Positions 1-11,559 of a stretch of 64,000 bases of DNA are shown one piece after another (positions within the stretch are counted from its first letter, which is position 1; the number at the start of each line of letters is the position of its first letter). A program made the position numbers and the translations under genes. Source of the DNA: Catonia carolina (taxonomy: Eukaryota; Arthropoda; Insecta; Hemiptera; Achilidae); assembly GCA_035578175.1 (NCBI GenBank), contig JAQMRL010000008.1, forward strand, positions 87,152,541 through 87,216,540, read 5' to 3'. Below the pieces are notes generated by a model. It saw nothing but the letters and a program-made list of their open reading frames with translations. It did not search any database and was not told the origin of the DNA.

Positions 1-674
1 TCTTTTTGATACACCTTCCCGTTGCTACAGTTTGTGAATTATGAGCCTACTTTATAACATTCAACAAATCGATATCTAGTTACCCGGAAACTGTAAATTA
101 TTTGAATAGTACAAGCAGTACATTATAAGTTATTCCCTAGGTCATTTAGTTCTCAAAGTAAGGGGCGCGACCCCCAAGGGGTGGGGGTGCGATGAAGGGT
201 TTGGGGATTCACAAAGCTTAGTTTAAAAAAATAAATGAATTGATCATTTCAGAAAGAACTTAAGTCAAAATACTAACTTATCTTGTTCCTGAAGTAAAAA
301 AATAAAATGGTGGCTTGTTCTCTATGAAACGCTTTGTTAAAAACCCCCCAAGAAAATATTATATTATATATTAGGCCTAATATTATTATACTAGTGTCGT
401 GGGAAATCTTTTTTTACTACATTAAAAATTAAAATTCTTCACATTCAAAAAGTTGTCTGAAATATTCAAGTTTTTGTCGTCATTATCAATTTATAGTAGT
501 TTTCTCTTATATACCTACATTTCTTTTCGCAAAAACTTATTCTTTTCTTAAGTGTAAGACTTCAGCTTCAAAAACTCACCCATTTTATTTTCAACCGGAC
601 AAAAGACTTTAGGATAAGCCTTGCATCATAATGACAAGCTCTTAGTATTATTTTTATATTAATAAAGGAAACTT

Positions 675-1031
675 CCCATAACAGACAGATTGAGTGTCAA
701 ATTATTTACAATCAATCTGTTCGTCGCAGGGCTAGAATAAATAGTTCTGTTTCTTATCACATGGTCAGCCAATTGAATGACTGAATAATTTAAGAACAGA
801 AGAGGTAGAGGTATAAAAGACACTAATCAAAGTTATATCCTCTAAAAGTAATGAATTTCATTATACAGCCTCACCCTGTGGTGAATAAAGTGAAGGTGTC
901 ATTTGCACAGTGGAAATTATGTGCTTTTCAGAGGGCCCGGCATGCTGATAAACGTACTTTTCCACTCAGCGAGGAAGGCAGTGGTAAACTACCTCACTCC
1001 TCGTTTTACTGATGACTTAAACTACAACACA
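675..1031 (+). repeat. SINE-A copy
   Basis: Member of a retroposon family of about 390 bases that begins near (G)CCCATAACAGGCAGGTGGAG and ends CAGCC-loop-GGCTG, ATGAC, AAC-rich. Here the 3' part is shortened: the stem-loop is deleted and only TGATGACTTAAAC remains. Confidence 0.75.
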
Positions 1032-1365
1032 ATGAAAGAAACCCAGACTTCTGTGATTTGATTTCTGTAAGGAATGGTGTGTTTATATTCAATCAACCCG
1101 TAAATATACTAAAGCAAAAAAGTCAAAATTTTGACTTATCTAAAATATTTTGTCTTTCTTTTTTATTAAGAAACATATCAATCATTGTTTTTTTGTTTTT
1201 TCTTTTAGTTAAGTTTTTTGTGATTCAAACGAAGTTTTGTGTCGATTAAATAAGTAAATTGAAATATTTTTTTCTTTTTCTAACATAGCAACAAATTTTT
1301 AATTTGGAATTGGTCATTATAAACGACGTTATAAAATTATATTAGTAGTTTTAATGTTTGTTTTA

Positions 1366-1367
<2 letters not shown>

Positions 1368-1415
<48 letters not shown>
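1368..1415 (+). repeat. Poly-T run of 48 bases
   Basis: Uninterrupted T tract; possibly the A-tail of a minus-strand retroposon whose body is no longer recognisable, or a mis-sized homopolymer. Confidence 0.9.
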
Positions 1416-1416
<1 letters not shown>

Positions 1417-1419
1417 GTT

Positions 1420-2260
1420 TAACGTTGGTTTTAAGTTATATTTAGAAATATGTAATTATTAAAAATACATACCCTGATCTATCTGTAATTATATTTTTAA
1501 TTATTTCAATATTGTACCCATTGTTTCAATAGGAATAGGCTTTAAACATGTAACTGAAATAAGAATCACCAATAAAAGTGTCATGAAAAATACACACTTA
1601 TATACATAATAAGGAAGGAGTGGCTCGAAATAAAAGTTTGAGAACCGCGGTAAGGTTATTTGATTTGTTTCAAGAAAAAATTACTTCCCCGATAGCTATC
1701 ATTGCGAAGTCGTAGCGTAAATTATAGAGATTTTGCCAAAAATTTCGGGTTCGGTTAATATTTGGGGATAGGTTTTACGGGAAAACATGTGCATGCTTTT
1801 GTATTATGATGTACGACATTCTGTAAATGTACAACATTCTTTAATGAGCAAGAAAAGAAAAGCTGTGTAAAAATGAATTATATTATATCAGAAACTCGTA
1901 TTATAGGCGTAACGTAACCTGTTTAATATTTATCAAGTTGTCAATTTATCAACACTAGCAATATATTACAAGTTTTTAATACAAATTACAGTCAATGTAA
2001 TTCCGTGTAAAACTGCTAAAATAAAATAATGTGATGGATCATTATTAAAACCGTGGGTATTTAAGTCAATTGTAATTTTGTTTAACGGGATACTGTGTAT
2101 CAGTTACATGATTATAAATATATATGTTACATTTATTACTTAGGTGTTCTTGTAATAACAATTAGAAATAATAATGTAACTACATCTACTTTAACTAGCA
2201 ATTATTTCAATATTACAATAATTACAATAATCATATAAAAAAATTATATCTTACGTAACT
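1420..2260. other. AT-rich DNA without a supported gene
   Basis: Nothing recognised. The same holds for 1-674 (except a G-rich patch at 162-191), 4590-5470, 6640-7440 and 8835-9680. Confidence 0.6.
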
Positions 2261-2261
2261 T

Positions 2262-2419
2262 ATGGTTCTCAATAACAGGTTTATGATACACAAGCATGCC
2301 CCGCGCGGCTTCGCACGCAAAAGATGCGTAATCGATTTTTCAAAATATGTAACAGAAATTTGTAGCTGCTATACACGCGCGCGCACGTACACACACACAC
2401 ACGTACGCACGCACGCACG

Positions 2420-2455
<36 letters not shown>

Positions 2456-2850
2456 ACGTATTGGTAATTTCCCCGCGCGTATGTCTCTCGCTAGTCTTTA
2501 TACATACGCACAAATTATTAAACTGTCTTCAGCAATAGTACACACGCGCACACACCCACACACACAATGCCGTTTTGATAATTCCCCCGCATACGTCTCT
2601 CACTGTCATCAAACTTCATCTACTTCAACAGCATTTCGTACTCACATGAACACACACACACTCACATACATTATTTATGAAAATTTCATTAGGGCCCTTA
2701 GGGTTATCGTTTTTGAAAATTAAAAAAAAATTGTTGCTGTGAATATAAATACGAATATACTGTCAAAATTTCATGAAAATCCGTTCAGTTTGGAAATTAG
2801 CCTACACAAAAAAAAACACTTTGTCTTTATAATATTAGTATAGATTATAC
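2262..2850 (+). repeat. Insect repeat with CA/CG microsatellite core
   Basis: Starts near CATGCCCCGCGCGGCTTCGC and ends CTTTATAATATTAGTATAGA, with AAAATTTCATGAAAATCCGT before the end. This architecture is common in insect genomes, but I cannot assign its class. The long Thr/His/Arg frame here is a product of the microsatellite. Confidence 0.45.
2373..2455 (+). repeat. CA/CG dinucleotide microsatellite
   Basis: Alternating AC, GC and GTAC units over 83 bases; unusually CpG-rich for this window. Confidence 0.9.
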
Positions 2851-2919
2851 TTTTATTTTGTTAAATAGTTCTAATTGTGGTTTATCGTTGTAATATTACA
2901 TTGCTTTTATTCCGGTCCT

Positions 2920-3440
2920 GATCCGAGGGTAACTTTTGATGCTTGCCAGTGATAAAGGTTTCCCTAGGCCGAGTTACGAGCTCTGCGCTGGGTGGGGCTA
3001 CCACCTTAGAGTCTCTATTCGGGCTCTGAGTTTCATTTGGAGACCCACCTCCTAGGTTCGTCCGCTCTTCCCACCGTTGGGAAAATTCCTCCTCCCCCTT
3101 CGAAACCGTTGATAATTTTTCAGGGCTTTACCTACCCTGGATTTTATTTGGTTTAGCTCCCTAGGCTCTTCCGCCTTTCACGCCGTTCGGAATCATCTAT
3201 CTCCGCCGTGAAGACCGTTGACCAGTTTTCACCTCAGTTGATCCGCGGGTACTTATTTGGCTATACCATTCGTACCGTCCTGCATATCTACAGGACATTC
3301 CCTATCAGCCATTGGGACGCGCCGTGTCGGGGATGAGGCCCCCCATCACAGTGTCCCATTCGAGGTCAAGCTTAGCCTCTACTCGATTCGAAGCCAAACC
3401 CTCGCATGAGCTGACCGAGCACATCTAGATAAGATAAGAG
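2920..3440 (+). other. GC-rich block of unknown origin
   Basis: About half G+C in an otherwise strongly AT-rich window. Every frame I read has stops. It may be the untranslated part of the LINE whose 3' end follows at 3466, or an unrelated repeat. No function is proposed. Confidence 0.3.
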
Positions 3441-3465
3441 AAACTGATCCAACCATTTACTTCGT

Positions 3466-3765
3466 ATGCCAGCACACGGACTTCCTTTGCGAGCATGGAA
3501 ATATAAACCTAGAGGGAAGCGACGCTTAGGAATACCTTAAAAGCGATGGATGCCGGAACAGGCCATTGAGCCTAATTCTTGACAGATGATTTTTATTTTT
3601 TTATATTGGCCTCCACTCACCCCTTACAGCCATCCCAACCTCCATGAAAGGAACTAACAGGGAAGCGGGGAAGACCTACATGAGTTGAAAAAGTGCAGCA
3701 ACAGATAGAAATCCTTGAAACGCTGCACTAACCTATCGGGACGGATAATGATGATGATATTACAT
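3466..3765 (+). mobile_element. 3' end of a second RTE-type LINE
   Basis: A + strand frame encodes WKYKPRGKRRLGIP, an in-frame stop, then KRWMPEQ. This resembles the Gly-Arg-Arg-rich C-terminus found in many insect RTE proteins. It ends in a short GAT repeat (TAATGATGATGATATT), into which the 3782 LINE was inserted. The 5' limit is unclear. Confidence 0.5.
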
Positions 3766-3781
3766 TGCTTAATATCATTTT

Positions 3782-4424
3782 TTTTGAGTGGTTTAGAAGA
3801 GATGGGAAATTTAAAAGTAGGCAACGAGAACATACAGGAAGTTGGGGAATTCTGCTATCTAGGGAGTAAAATAACAAAGGATGGTAGAAGCACGAGTGAT
3901 ATCAAGAGTAGAATTGCTCAAGCTAGAAAAGCCTTTGAAATGAAAAACAGCTTACTGACTACAAACATTGATTTACAGATTAGGAAAAATGTCTTAAAAC
4001 ATTATGTTTGGAGTGTAGCATTATACGGAAGTGAAACGTGGGTGATAGGGGCTGTAGAACGGAAGAGGATAGAAGCTTTTGAAATGTGGTGTTATAGGAA
4101 AATGTTAATGATTAGGTGGGTGGACAAAATAAGTAATTTAGAGGTTCTTAGGCGAGTGGATGAAAAAAGAAGTATATGGAAGCATCTTACCAAAAGAAGG
4201 GATAGGCTAGTGGGGCATATCCTAAGACATCCAGGTATTGGGCTATCAATAATGGAGGGTAACATTGAGGGAGTAAATTGTAGAGGGAGGCAAAGATTAG
4301 AATATATAAAGCAAATTACAAACGATGTAGGGTGTTACAGGTATGTAGATATGAAACGACTTGCGCAAGATAGAACAGGTTGGAGAACTGCATCAAACCA
4401 GTCGAGAGACTGATGACAAAAAAA
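3782..4424 (+). mobile_element. RTE-like LINE (L1), 5'-truncated copy
   Basis: Direct repeats AATATCATTTT at 3771-3781 and 4425-4435 flank the element. It carries an open frame to TGA at 4411-4413 encoding the C-terminal part of an endonuclease/reverse-transcriptase protein: EFCYLGSKITKDGR, VALYGSETW, EAFEMWCYRKM and LVGHILRHPG. These are hallmarks of RTE-type LINE proteins. The frame upstream of 3782 is chance. The 3' end is a stem-loop (4399-4412) followed by ATGAC and an A-run. The RT catalytic motif is lost. Confidence 0.85.
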
Positions 4425-4525
4425 AATATCATTTTAACTTAGTTTTTTGGTAAAGTTACTAATATGATTCTAAATTAACTTCTAATTAAGAAACAGATTC
4501 TAAATTACGAGATTTTTAAATTATA

Positions 4526-4587
4526 CTTGCCACTCCAGCGGCATGAAGCGTCGCTGGAGTGGCGCTTCGTGCCGCTGGAGTAGCAAG
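4526..4587. repeat. GC-rich hairpin with two alternative stems
   Basis: Arms 4526-4550 and 4563-4587 pair over 25 bases with two mismatches. The middle segment 4552-4563 (CGCTGGAGTGGC) is also the perfect complement of 4529-4540, so a second, exclusive stem is possible. No tRNA or other RNA family is recognised. Confidence 0.75.
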
Positions 4588-5477
4588 CCGCCATCTTTCG
4601 TACAAAAATTCTAAATAAAATAAGGCTTATAAAGAATTAGAAGTAAGAAGGGAAAGTGCCAATAAATGAATAAGAAACGGGTTGGACCTCGCTGTTCTAG
4701 AAAATAACAGTAAACGCGGTAAAATGATTTTTGACAGGAATGAAATTGTTAAGTACTGGTATTTAGAAATACTTAGTGTTGGGTGTAAAGGGGGTCTTAA
4801 TTTCTATGTACAGTTAACCTTGAATTATGAATGATTTATAAAGCTGAACTATATTATAGTTTTTATCTATGTTTTAAATTCTATAACTACAATTTTTATT
4901 CGTTTTTGTATGTAAATAAGATAACTTTTCTATTTATTTCAAGAATTCCTCATTTTCTTTCTGTCTTTTGACATTTTACTCGTTTACTTTTAATTATTAT
5001 TTATGTTATTATAACATAATTTATCTGTTAATAACTAAAAGTTGTTGTTATTACTTGTAGTACTATTGTTGTCGTAAAATATTGAAGAAATTAATTCATC
5101 AGTAGTATATTGAATGCATATTATAAATACCACGCAGTTTCAATTATTGTACCAACTATTAGTTCCTATTAATTTATTAACTACCACCTGCCAATTTTAC
5201 TCCCTTTAGGCTGTAATAGTTAAGTTCAGTAGGCCCTATGTCCTTGAAAATATCATTTAAAAGGTCCGTTATGTAATGTTTTTAATTAGATTAAATTACT
5301 TGTCATTTTATTAAGTTTTAATTATTTAATATCCCGAGGAATATTATTTACTGAGATTAATCTCGCAGGTTTCTCTATATCACTAAAGGTTAATGATGTC
5401 TGATATTTTGTTTGTTTCTTTGCCTGATATTTTACCTGTGACGATATTACAATATTTGTTTTTCTTTTAAATAAGGT

Positions 5478-5545
5478 CCCCGGCGCTGAAGCCAGTTGCA
5501 TTGACCACTACACCATAGGGCGGCCTCGTACATCAGTTCAAAGGG
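5478..5545 (-). repeat. tRNA-like SINE fragment
   Basis: GAAGCCAGTTGCATTGACCA followed by CTACACCATAGGG resembles the reverse complement of a SINE-D head, without a clear box B. Confidence 0.4.
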
Positions 5546-5580
5546 TCCTCGAGGCAGCTGATCTATACACCTCTCATTTT

Positions 5581-5724
5581 TTAAATTTCCATTTATTTAA
5601 AAATCATGTGTCTAGGTTTTGTTTAATAACCCGTGCTCTGAGTTGACTGGTTTACCCACTTTCAGATTTCCGTAAGTTTACTGGATTCACATTTTCATTT
5701 AATTTGTAGTGGAATCAGATTTTT
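5581..5724 (+). repeat. Left direct repeat flanking element F
   Basis: About 145 bases similar to 6489-6635, both ending GTGGAATCAGATTTTTA. Far longer than a target duplication. Confidence 0.7.
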
Positions 5725-6486
5725 ACTTTCTCTTGGCCTGCATACAGGGAAGTAAAGTGTTATTTTCATATCGATTTTTGGAAATCGAGTTTTCACCGGA
5801 AATGCATGTTTTCAGGCCCACCTGAACCCAGAAGACATGTTTTTAGCAATTGATGGGGTGTGTGTGTGTGAACAAAATATCTCAAAAACGGAATATTGTA
5901 CAAAGTTGAAACTTGAAATTTAAGTTAGGTGCCCTTTTTTAAACGACCAGACAGGAATATTTTCATCGAAATCGATCAACCGGAAGTAGTAGTTTATTCA
6001 TCGATTTTTTTTAACTTTTTTCGATTTTCTCAAAAATTGCTCCTACGATTTTTAAAATAAATCCCCTCATTTACTACGTTAAATAGTAATTATGTTTAAG
6101 AAAGTTAAAAAATCTACAACATTTTTTCTACAGAGCTTAGTTTAACGTCAATTAGTAATTTTCCGTATTTTCTCATTAAAGTAGGTAAAAAATTGTTTTT
6201 CTTTAAGATTGCGGCCTTGGTATTCATTTTACGACGAAAGTGTACATTAAACCTACAACTTTTATTATAGGCTTTTTTCAACAGAGCGTAGTTTAGCGTC
6301 ATATTATAACTTACCGTTTTTTAAAGTCCAACAGAAGATGTTGATTTTCGTTTAGCGTCATTCATTCATGATTAAAATTAGGTTATATTTTTCATTTTAG
6401 ATTATTTACTCACGATTAAACATAGTTTATATTTTTCATTATTTACATTGGTAAGAAAACGTCGTGTGAATGTTTCACACCAAATT
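5725..6486 (+). mobile_element. Element F copy between 145 bp direct repeats
   Basis: Starts ACTTTCTCTTGGCC and ends GTGTGAATGTTTCACACC. The interior has the family modules (CTACAACATTTTTTCTACAG...). Direct repeats 5581-5724 and 6489-6635 flank it. Confidence 0.7.
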
Positions 6487-6488
6487 TA

Positions 6489-6635
6489 TTAAATTCCCAT
6501 TTTTTTCAAAATCGCTTGTGTTTTAAGATACTTTTAATAACCGGTGCTGGGAGTTTACCAGTTTATACAGTTTCGGATTACTGTAAGTTTACTGGATTTC
6601 GATTTTCATTTACTTTGTAGTGGAATCAGATTTTT
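6489..6635 (+). repeat. Right direct repeat flanking element F
   Basis: Partner of 5581-5724. Shared landmarks are GTAAGTTTACTGGATT and TTTGTAGTGGAATCAG. Confidence 0.7.
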
Positions 6636-7446
6636 AATTACGTATCACTTATTATTCACAAACAATCAAAGTAATCTGTAAACTGCTTGTACATTTACAA
6701 AATGACCATGTAGTTTTAATGTATTATATTTATGTATGTAATATACGTTTATAAGTTAAAGAATTTAGTAAAGTAATTATGAATCAATTCTGTCATATTG
6801 TAAAGTTGTCAAACACTTATATTTCCTTTAAAGTAATATAATTTATAACAATATACACTACTTAGCTTTCTTAACATGCCAACACAATTGTTATTAAATT
6901 AATATTGCTGTATTTCCATTATTTAATGGCATAGTTATTAAACTGTTTTATTACTTATTTTCAGTTGATTTATTTATATCAGTATGATATGTCTGTTATA
7001 TAAACATTTATGGTATATACAGGATATTATTACGGTGAATTAACATTTGATTTACTTATAATTATCTTCAATAAAGAAAAAAGGTCAACCATTTGGCGCA
7101 CAGTGAATTTAAATGCAATACGTTTAAAGTTACTGTATCTACTCTTTTCATATTGTTTTTAAACGAGGTTTTGTTAGATGTATAAAATTTATACAATTTA
7201 ATATTATTAAATATTCCGGGGGATTTGGGGGTATGAAATGTTGCTGGTTGGGAAAAAATTAAAAGTAATTGCTCAATGGTGTGTTTTAGGCTATACCAGT
7301 GCCTTGTATCCCCTTCTTATTTTAAACGCGAGAAGATATAAAACCATAGTAATTGTATTTAACTAAATATATTTACTAAATATTAATAAGATACTAACAG
7401 TATTATTTGTATTGAGTTAAAAAAACGTATGTATATATTATGCGTG

Positions 7447-7843
7447 TGTTGTTTAGGTCAACAGCCGAAAGGCTGGTTTGAACCTCTAGAGATTTTACTA
7501 AGTAAAACAAGAAGTGAGGCGGTTTACCCCTTGCCTTTCTCACCGAGTACAAAAGTAACCTAAGCTTAACAGCATGTCAGGCACTCCGAAAAACATCTAC
7601 TCTGCACCCTGCAAATGACACCTTCACTTCATTCACCACAGGGTCTGGCTGTATAATGAAATTCATTACTTTCAGAGGAGATAACTCTGACAAGTGCCTT
7701 TTACACCTCTACCTCTTCTGTTCTTAAATGCTTAATTATGTAACTGGCTGACCATGTGATAAGAAACAAAACTATTTTTTGTAGCCCTTGAACTAGCAGA
7801 TCGAGTGCGAATAATTTAACACTCCACCTGCCTTTTATGAGCG
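7447..7843 (-). repeat. SINE-A copy
   Basis: Full-length, minus strand. The 3' stem-loop reads CAGCCGAAAGGCTG on the + strand at about 7462-7475, the complement of the family loop. It ends beside a SINE-B. Confidence 0.8.
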
Positions 7844-7918
7844 TATGTATAACTTAAAATCCAAAAATCACAGTGGCATATTAGTGTAAAAACAGATAGA
7901 TAGATTTGTTTTTTTTTA

Positions 7919-8090
7919 GTTTATTTATTTAAAGTTGCATCAACAGTTTGGTCATTAGTGACTACTGTGGGTTTCGTTACTGTATCGGTGGGTTTTTTTA
8001 CGCCGTAAAATTTCCAGACTCTAGCCGGGAATTGAACCCAGGACCTCCGCGCTGTAGGCTAGCGCGCGACCACTACGCTACGGAGGCGGC
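7919..8090 (-). repeat. SINE-B copy
   Basis: tRNA-derived SINE. On the minus strand it has an A box (GCGTAGTGG), box B (GGTTCAATTCCCGG), a CTAGAGTCTGG body, and the tail GTAGTCACTAATGACC...GATGCAAC TTTAAATAAATAA. Not a tRNA gene: there is no acceptor-stem match and the body runs on. Confidence 0.8.
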
Positions 8091-8369
8091 CTAGATTTGT
8101 TTGGTTTTGTTGATTTGTTAGTGATAGATTTGTTTGTTATCAACAAAAATGTTCCCGCAGGCCGTAGGTTGGAGTCTACTGATCTAGTGAATCAGAACGA
8201 TTTATTTTGTTTTAGTTTCAAACAGTATTGTTCACTCTTAATTACGGTTACCTTCATATTAAAGCTGGTAAAAATGTTTCTTAAAAAATGTATAATCCTT
8301 TATCAAAAAATGTTAATTGTCGCACCTGTGACAGTGATAAGAGTTCTTACTTCATATTCTTCTTCGTTA

Positions 8370-8830
8370 TTCTGTCATCATCTAGTGTTGGAAATAGACC
8401 TCCCCTGCTTACCACCAAAATTCCCTATTCAGCGTCTTTCCTGTCTAGTTAAATTTTACCACCAGTTTTTAATTCGTCTCTCTGCCGTGCTGTGGACAGT
8501 TTTTATCTCTCTTTCCCTGCCAATGCCTCCACTGCTAAATCTTCTTGTCTATCGACCATCCGTTTGCCTCGTTATGTATTTCGCCCATCACAAATTCATT
8601 GGTCCCGCACTCTGTTTTACATCTATGAATTTAGTTTTCTGGTGAATATTCTAATTTTATTATTCGGTCTTTTAATTTATTATTCAAATTAGTCTCTGCA
8701 TGAATCTTGTGTCTTGCCCAGACTCTCATTAGGCCTTTTCTAAAGGACCATGTTTGTGCTTCGCATGAGTAGAGGACGGGACGAACATGTTTCTGATTGA
8801 AAACAGAACTTCTTAAAATGATTCCACTTA
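8370..8830 (-). pseudogene. Possible very old LINE remnant
   Basis: The minus strand near 8820-8700 reads VFNQKHVRPVLYSCEAQTWSFRKGL, like the LPVLTYGAETWTL region of LINE proteins. The rest is too decayed to align by eye. The + strand frame 8097-8645 on the same DNA has no recognisable features. Confidence 0.25.
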
Positions 8831-9680
8831 GTTCGCTAGCGTGTTTACCACTACGCCTCGACAGCCTTTACCTTTTGTTAGAATTATTTATTGAACGACA
8901 AGGTTTAATTCAAACTTTTCAAATTTTATCCCAAATTTTTTTTTAGCTTTCATCAAATAGAATTAACAATACAACTTGTTCTTATTTAATTCGGTGCCAA
9001 AAATAATTCGCGTAATCTGAGGGTAAAATGTAATAGGCCTTCAAATACAGTAAATATAGATATACAGTAGTTCTTTTCAACAAAGTACATTTACCCTAGA
9101 ATATTCTTAGCGCGAGGTCGAATATTCAACCTTCAGGATATGAAAAAATATTTCAATTTGTATAATTTATATTATAGCCTGTTTGTTTTCAGAAAAATTA
9201 TTATGTCTATAAATATTCGTATATTTATTTATTGCAATAAATGATTAGAAAGTTGTATTATTTAGTTTTATTATTGTTTTTCAAATTCATTCAATTTGTG
9301 TTTTGTATTTCCCGCTTTGAGTGTGTAGTTTAGATCAGTGACTTTTTAATGTAACTACCAGGTGTTTCGTTTGGTAAACTAAACAGTAATTACTAATATT
9401 AAAAAGAAGTATTATTTTCTACTTCTTTGTACATGGTAATCTCAATAACAACTCGACCGATTTCAAAAATTCTTTCACTGTTGGAAAGATTAGAGTTTCC
9501 TGAGTCACATAGACTATATGGCACTTTATAATTAAAAAATTATGAAGGAAAAAATTAGTAAAATGAAGTCATCTTTTATTATATTTGTAGTTTGGTGAGT
9601 TATTTATTTTATTCTTTACATCTGTTGTATTCTATTTTACAATGTAACATTGTATTATGCAGTTAGTTATCGGTATAGGT

Positions 9681-9832
9681 TAAGTCATATTAACACGCTT
9701 AGTCATTAGCGACTACGGTGGGTTATGTAACTGGAACGATAGATAGGTTTTGAACTGTTATAGTTTCCAGACCCTAGCCAGAAATCGAACCTGAGACTTC
9801 CGAGTTTTAGGCTAGCGCGCTAACACTACTAT
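9681..9832 (-). repeat. SINE-B copy (first of a tandem set)
   Basis: Diverged minus-strand copy without the usual TTTAAATAAA tail edge. Its head flank CACTACTATC is shared with the next copy. Confidence 0.65.
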
Positions 9833-9866
9833 CTTATCTAATTTTGTAAATATAACTCTTTTTCTT

Positions 9867-10032
9867 TTTTTATTTATTCATTTGAAGTCACATCAACTGC
9901 TTGGTTATTGGCGACTACGGTGCATCATGTGACTGTAACTGTGGGTTTTGATTTGTAAAATTTTCCACATTCTGGCCGGGAATCGAACGTGGGACCTCCG
10001 TATGCCAGGCTAGCGCACTAACACTACTATCG
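9867..10032 (-). repeat. SINE-B copy (second of a tandem set)
   Basis: Minus-strand copy whose head runs into CACTACTATC and a TTTTGTAAATAT flank like that of the first copy. The pair arose by duplication. Confidence 0.7.
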
Positions 10033-10074
10033 TATAATATTTTGTAAAGATTTTGTAAATATCACTCTTTTTTA

Positions 10075-10248
10075 TTTTTTTATTTAATTAAAGTCACATA
10101 AACTGCTTGGTTATTAGCGACTACGGTGGATTATGTCACTGTAACTTTGGGTTTTGACTTGTGAAAATTTCCAGACCCTGGCCGGGAATAGAACCCGGGA
10201 CCTCCTCGTGGTAGGCTAACGCACTAACTACTTCGCTACGAAGGAGGC
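10075..10248 (-). repeat. SINE-B copy (third of a tandem set)
   Basis: Full-length minus-strand copy with the head ending GCTACGAAGGAGGCC. Confidence 0.75.
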
Positions 10249-10249
10249 C

Positions 10250-11070
10250 TTTATTTTCTTATATTTCTTATATATTCAGTTTATTTATCCCTTACACTGG
10301 TGATTCATATCGATGCCAATAAAATTTCATTTTAAAGCAGACCTACTGCCTTTATACAATCGTGATTTCGCTTTCAACGTGTACGGTTGTGTGGAAAGTT
10401 GAATACTTAAAGTTTAGTTTGCCGTGAAGCGCAGCAAGTGGGGGTTGTTATTAATAATACAAAATGAGGACATCTACAATTTTAGGTTGACCAAAGGCAA
10501 ACATTCTAAAGCAAAGGCAAAATCACCTCTACCTCTTTTCATATCAACATTCCAAAATACAAAAAGAGGTTTAAAAAGTCATTTTAAAATAAGGTCGACC
10601 AAAATACTACAAGTTCTTAGAATACTTTAAGTTTGTAATTAAAACTAATAATAGTGGTGGTAAATGATAGAAATTCAAAAAGTTCAAAATCTCATTTCTT
10701 TTTTTTGTCATTAGTAGTTTTCTTTATTTTATGAAAGCATTGCGACTAATTGTTACAGTACTTTGTCGTTGATTGAGGAAAACTTTGACGTTTGTGTAAT
10801 AGTATCATAAAACCACATTTGTGGCATGTATCGTTAGATTTTGTGCAGCTTTCAAACGTTCATTCATAGTTGGAACTGTTGTAGGCTTTGGCTGTAGACC
10901 AGATTTAATCATAAAGTTTTAGCAAAAGTTAATGTGTTTCTAATAGCCTTAGATCCAGGGAATCCTTATTATACTATAAGCAACACAATTTAATAAAAAT
11001 ATAGTTATTGGTGATAATTTTCAAAATTGTCATCTATAATTTTCCTTAGTCCGTCCATCCGTTACACCCA
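10250..11070. other. AT-rich DNA without a supported gene
   Basis: The frame 10424-10630 has no relatives that I know. I also see nothing in 12115-12885, 13385-14365, 15906-17170 (frame 17115-16801 included), 17665-18395, 18740-19070 and 19656-20800. Confidence 0.55.
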
Positions 11071-11073
11071 GAT

Positions 11074-11360
11074 GTCAGAAACTATAACAGACAGCAACAA
11101 ACAATTTTAGGATTCGTAATCTATACAAAAAGTTAGTGGGCCTGAATTAGGTTTTAAGTTCCGATTTCGACAGGAAGTGGTCCAAAACCGGAAGTCAAGA
11201 AATCAAAGTTAGAAACTACAAGAGATAGCAACAACAGTTTTCGTATTTGTAATCTACTCAAAAAGTTAGTGGACCTAAATTGGGTGTGAAGTTCCGGTTT
11301 CGACCGGAAATGGCGCAAAACCGGAAGTCAAGAAATCAAAGTTGGAATCTGGAAACAAAA
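11074..11360 (+). repeat. Tandem repeat, unit about 133 bases, 2.1 copies
   Basis: Units begin at 11074, 11208 and 11341 (GTCAGAAAC, GTTAGAAAC, GTTGGAATC). Each has AAAAAGTTAGTGG, GTTCCG-TTTCGAC and AACCGGAAGTCAAGAAATCA. Confidence 0.8.
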
Positions 11361-11559
11361 ATAGTGCCATTCGATTCCTCTTAAAGAGTAGGTACATAAA
11401 TCACTTATGGTTTTTGCCACAGATCAGAGGTAAGGTTGTCTCATGAAATAAATATTTTGACATAAAATTTTCTACAGTTGGGGCATAAATTTTGGAGATT
11501 TATTTTGTTCCTCTTGGAGAACAACGACAAATCATGACTTTACAATCTTATTTTACCGA

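Noticed and set aside
2262..2723. 153-codon frame rich in Thr, His and Arg
   Set aside because: Produced by the CA/CG microsatellite; no relatedness to a protein family.
8097..8645. 182-codon frame with hydrophobic stretches
   Set aside because: Begins in a SINE-B edge. The opposite strand has hints of a LINE, and no signal or domain pattern is convincing.
11074..11360. CRISPR-like array
   Set aside because: The whole 133-base unit repeats, without constant repeats alternating with unique spacers, and the DNA is insect nuclear.
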